Assembly (NCBI GenBank): GCA_031262895.1
Contig: JAISGW010000092.1
Location: forward strand, 1 to 7,237
DNA length: 7,237 nucleotides
Source of the DNA: Tannerella sp.
GTDB lineage: Bacteria; Bacteroidota; Bacteroidia; Bacteroidales; Tannerellaceae
Reading direction: 5' to 3'
The position numbers and the translations under genes were made by a program. The notes below the pieces were generated by a model. That model made no database searches. It was not told the DNA's origin and saw nothing but the letters and a program-made list of their open reading frames with translations. Below, piece after piece: positions 6,164 to 7,237 of this stretch. How positions within the stretch are numbered: the first letter of the stretch is position 1; each line of letters begins with the position of its first letter.

Positions 6164-7237
6164 TTAGGTTTTGTCTTTTATCTTGCTCCAACTGTCTTTT
6201 AAAGGAACCGTGCGATTGAACACCAGATGTCCGGGCCGACTGTCGGGGTCAAGGTTGAAATAGCCAATGCGCTGGAATTGGAAATGATCCAGTGGACGAG
6301 CCTTTTGGAGTTCCGCTTCGACCCGACAGGAATGCAGCGTGGTGAGCGAGCCGGGATTGAGCAGTTCGGTGAAGTCACGGTCTTTATCTTCCATGGGATT
6401 TTCTACCGTGAAGAGGCGGTCGTAAAGACGGACTTCAGCGGGCAGGCTATGCTGGACGGAGACCCAATGGAGCGTGCCCTTCACCTTGCGATTGCTATCG
6501 GACCTTCCAGAGAGCGTATCGGGCAGGTATTCAGCGTAGATTTCCTCTATGCGTCCGGTCTCATCCTTTTTGCAACCGGTACAACGTACGATATAAGCAC
6601 TTTTCAGACGCACTTCTTGTCCCGGCGTCATGCGGTAGAATTTCTTCGGGGCTTCTTCCAAGAAGTCGTCCCTTTCTATATAAAGTTCGCGGCTAAAAGC
6701 GATAGGATGGGTACCTGCTGTGGGGTCTTCAGGGTTATTGACGGCCTCCATCATTTCCACCTGTCCTTCCGGATAATTGGTCAGTATGAGGCGGACGGGG
6801 TCAAGCACAGCCGAGATGCGGGGAGCGCGCAGATTAAGGTCTTCGCGGACGGCACTTTCGAGGAGCGCCATATCTACGGTCCCGTCGAACTTCGTGTAAC
6901 CTATTTTCTGGATGAAGGAACGGATGGATTCGGGCGTGTACCCGCGCCGACGCAAGCCGCAAAGGGTCGGCATACGGGGGTCGTCCCAGCCGTTCACGCG
7001 CCCTTCTTGAACCAATTGCAGAAGTTTCCGCTTGGACATGACTGTGTAAGTGAGGTTCAAACGATTGAACTCTATCTGTCGCGGGCGATAGCCGTCACCT
7101 TTTTCCTTTTCCAACAGGTCGACGAAGTAATTGTACAAGGGACGATGTACTTCGAACTCCAAGGTACAGAGCGAATGGGTGACCCCTTCGAAATAGTCGC
7201 TTTGCCCGTGTGCGAAATCGTACATGGGATAGACCTT
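6164..7237 (-). CDS. glnS: Glutaminyl-tRNA synthetase, N-terminus outside window
   Basis: This class I aminoacyl-tRNA synthetase charges tRNA-Gln with glutamine. The window holds the last 358 codons, including the stop; the reading frame continues unbroken through the right edge (KVYP, then MYDFAHGQSD), so the Met at 7225 is internal. Missing are about 200 N-terminal residues with the HIGH motif. Counting from the first visible residue, the catalytic part shows VYPMYDFAHGQSD (2-14), EGVTHSLCTLEF (17-28) and the class I signature VMSKRK (66-71, the KMSKS equivalent). The PTLCGLRRRGYTPESIR region (90-106) follows. The C-terminal anticodon-binding beta-barrels include EVRLKSAYIV (208-217), RKVKGTLHWVS (250-260), AEVRLYDRLF (267-276) and VFNRTVPLKDSW (339-350), as in E. 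coli GlnRS. The specific family fits GlnRS rather than GluRS because of these barrels. It heads the visible minus-strand cluster; the TPR gene begins 27 bases after its stop. Confidence 0.97.
   Translation of the reverse strand, partial: KVYPMYDFAHGQSDYFEGVTHSLCTLEFEVHRPLYNYFVDLLEKEKGDGYRPRQIEFNRLNLTYTVMSKRKLLQLVQEGRVNGWDDPRMPTLCGLRRRGYTPESIRSFIQKIGYTKFDGTVDMALLESAVREDLNLRAPRISAVLDPVRLILTNYPEGQVEMMEAVNNPEDPTAGTHPIAFSRELYIERDDFLEEAPKKFYRMTPGQEVRLKSAYIVRCTGCKKDETGRIEEIYAEYLPDTLSGRSDSNRKVKGTLHWVSVQHSLPAEVRLYDRLFTVENPMEDKDRDFTELLNPGSLTTLHSCRVEAELQKARPLDHFQFQRIGYFNLDPDSRPGHLVFNRTVPLKDSWSKIKDKT

Noticed and set aside
6573..6590. A CxxC pair in GlnRS (CTGC in the anticodon-binding barrel) as a zinc site
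   Set aside because: There is no second Cys/His pair near it, and I recall the same CTGCKKD wording in other Bacteroidetes GlnRS proteins. A zinc site is not supported.

Overview
This is an ordinary chromosomal stretch from a member of the Bacteroidetes, most likely Bacteroidales. The transketolase, GlnRS and nucleoside/sugar kinase read like Bacteroidales versions of these enzymes. The promoters match the Bacteroidetes form (TTTG about 20 bases before TAnnTTTG) rather than -35/-10 boxes. Start codons mostly lack a clear Shine-Dalgarno sequence, and the tRNA has no encoded CCA. The DNA looks GC-richer than typical gut Bacteroides, but I cannot name a genus.

Layout. Positions 1-774 (minus) hold most of a PfkB/ribokinase-superfamily kinase whose C-terminus runs off the left edge. 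Positions 775-851 are a compact divergent control region: a minus-strand -7 box for the kinase abuts a plus-strand promoter for tRNA-Asn(GTT) at 852-925. A terminator-like hairpin follows at 957-1000. Positions 1037-1951 (plus) encode a multi-pass CPBP (CAAX/Abi) intramembrane protease. The rest, 1973-7237, is one minus-strand gene cluster read in the order glnS (5' end beyond the right edge), a TPR protein, tkt, pyridoxamine kinase.

How the genes fit together. The four minus-strand genes are packed like one operon: 27 bases between glnS and the TPR gene, 1 base between the TPR gene and tkt, and a 4-base ATGA overlap between tkt and the kinase. They join tRNA-Gln charging, the non-oxidative pentose phosphate pathway (TPP-dependent transketolase) and vitamin B6 salvage, plus a cytoplasmic TPR protein of unknown role. 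The cluster's promoter is not visible and probably lies upstream of glnS. The cluster converges on the protease gene with only 21 bases between stop codons.

I found no mobile element, CRISPR array, phage gene or defence system. The most interesting points are the A7 slippery heptamer at the tkt/kinase overlap, where a -1 slip would fuse the two enzymes exactly, the abutting divergent promoters, and the TPR gene locked between housekeeping genes.
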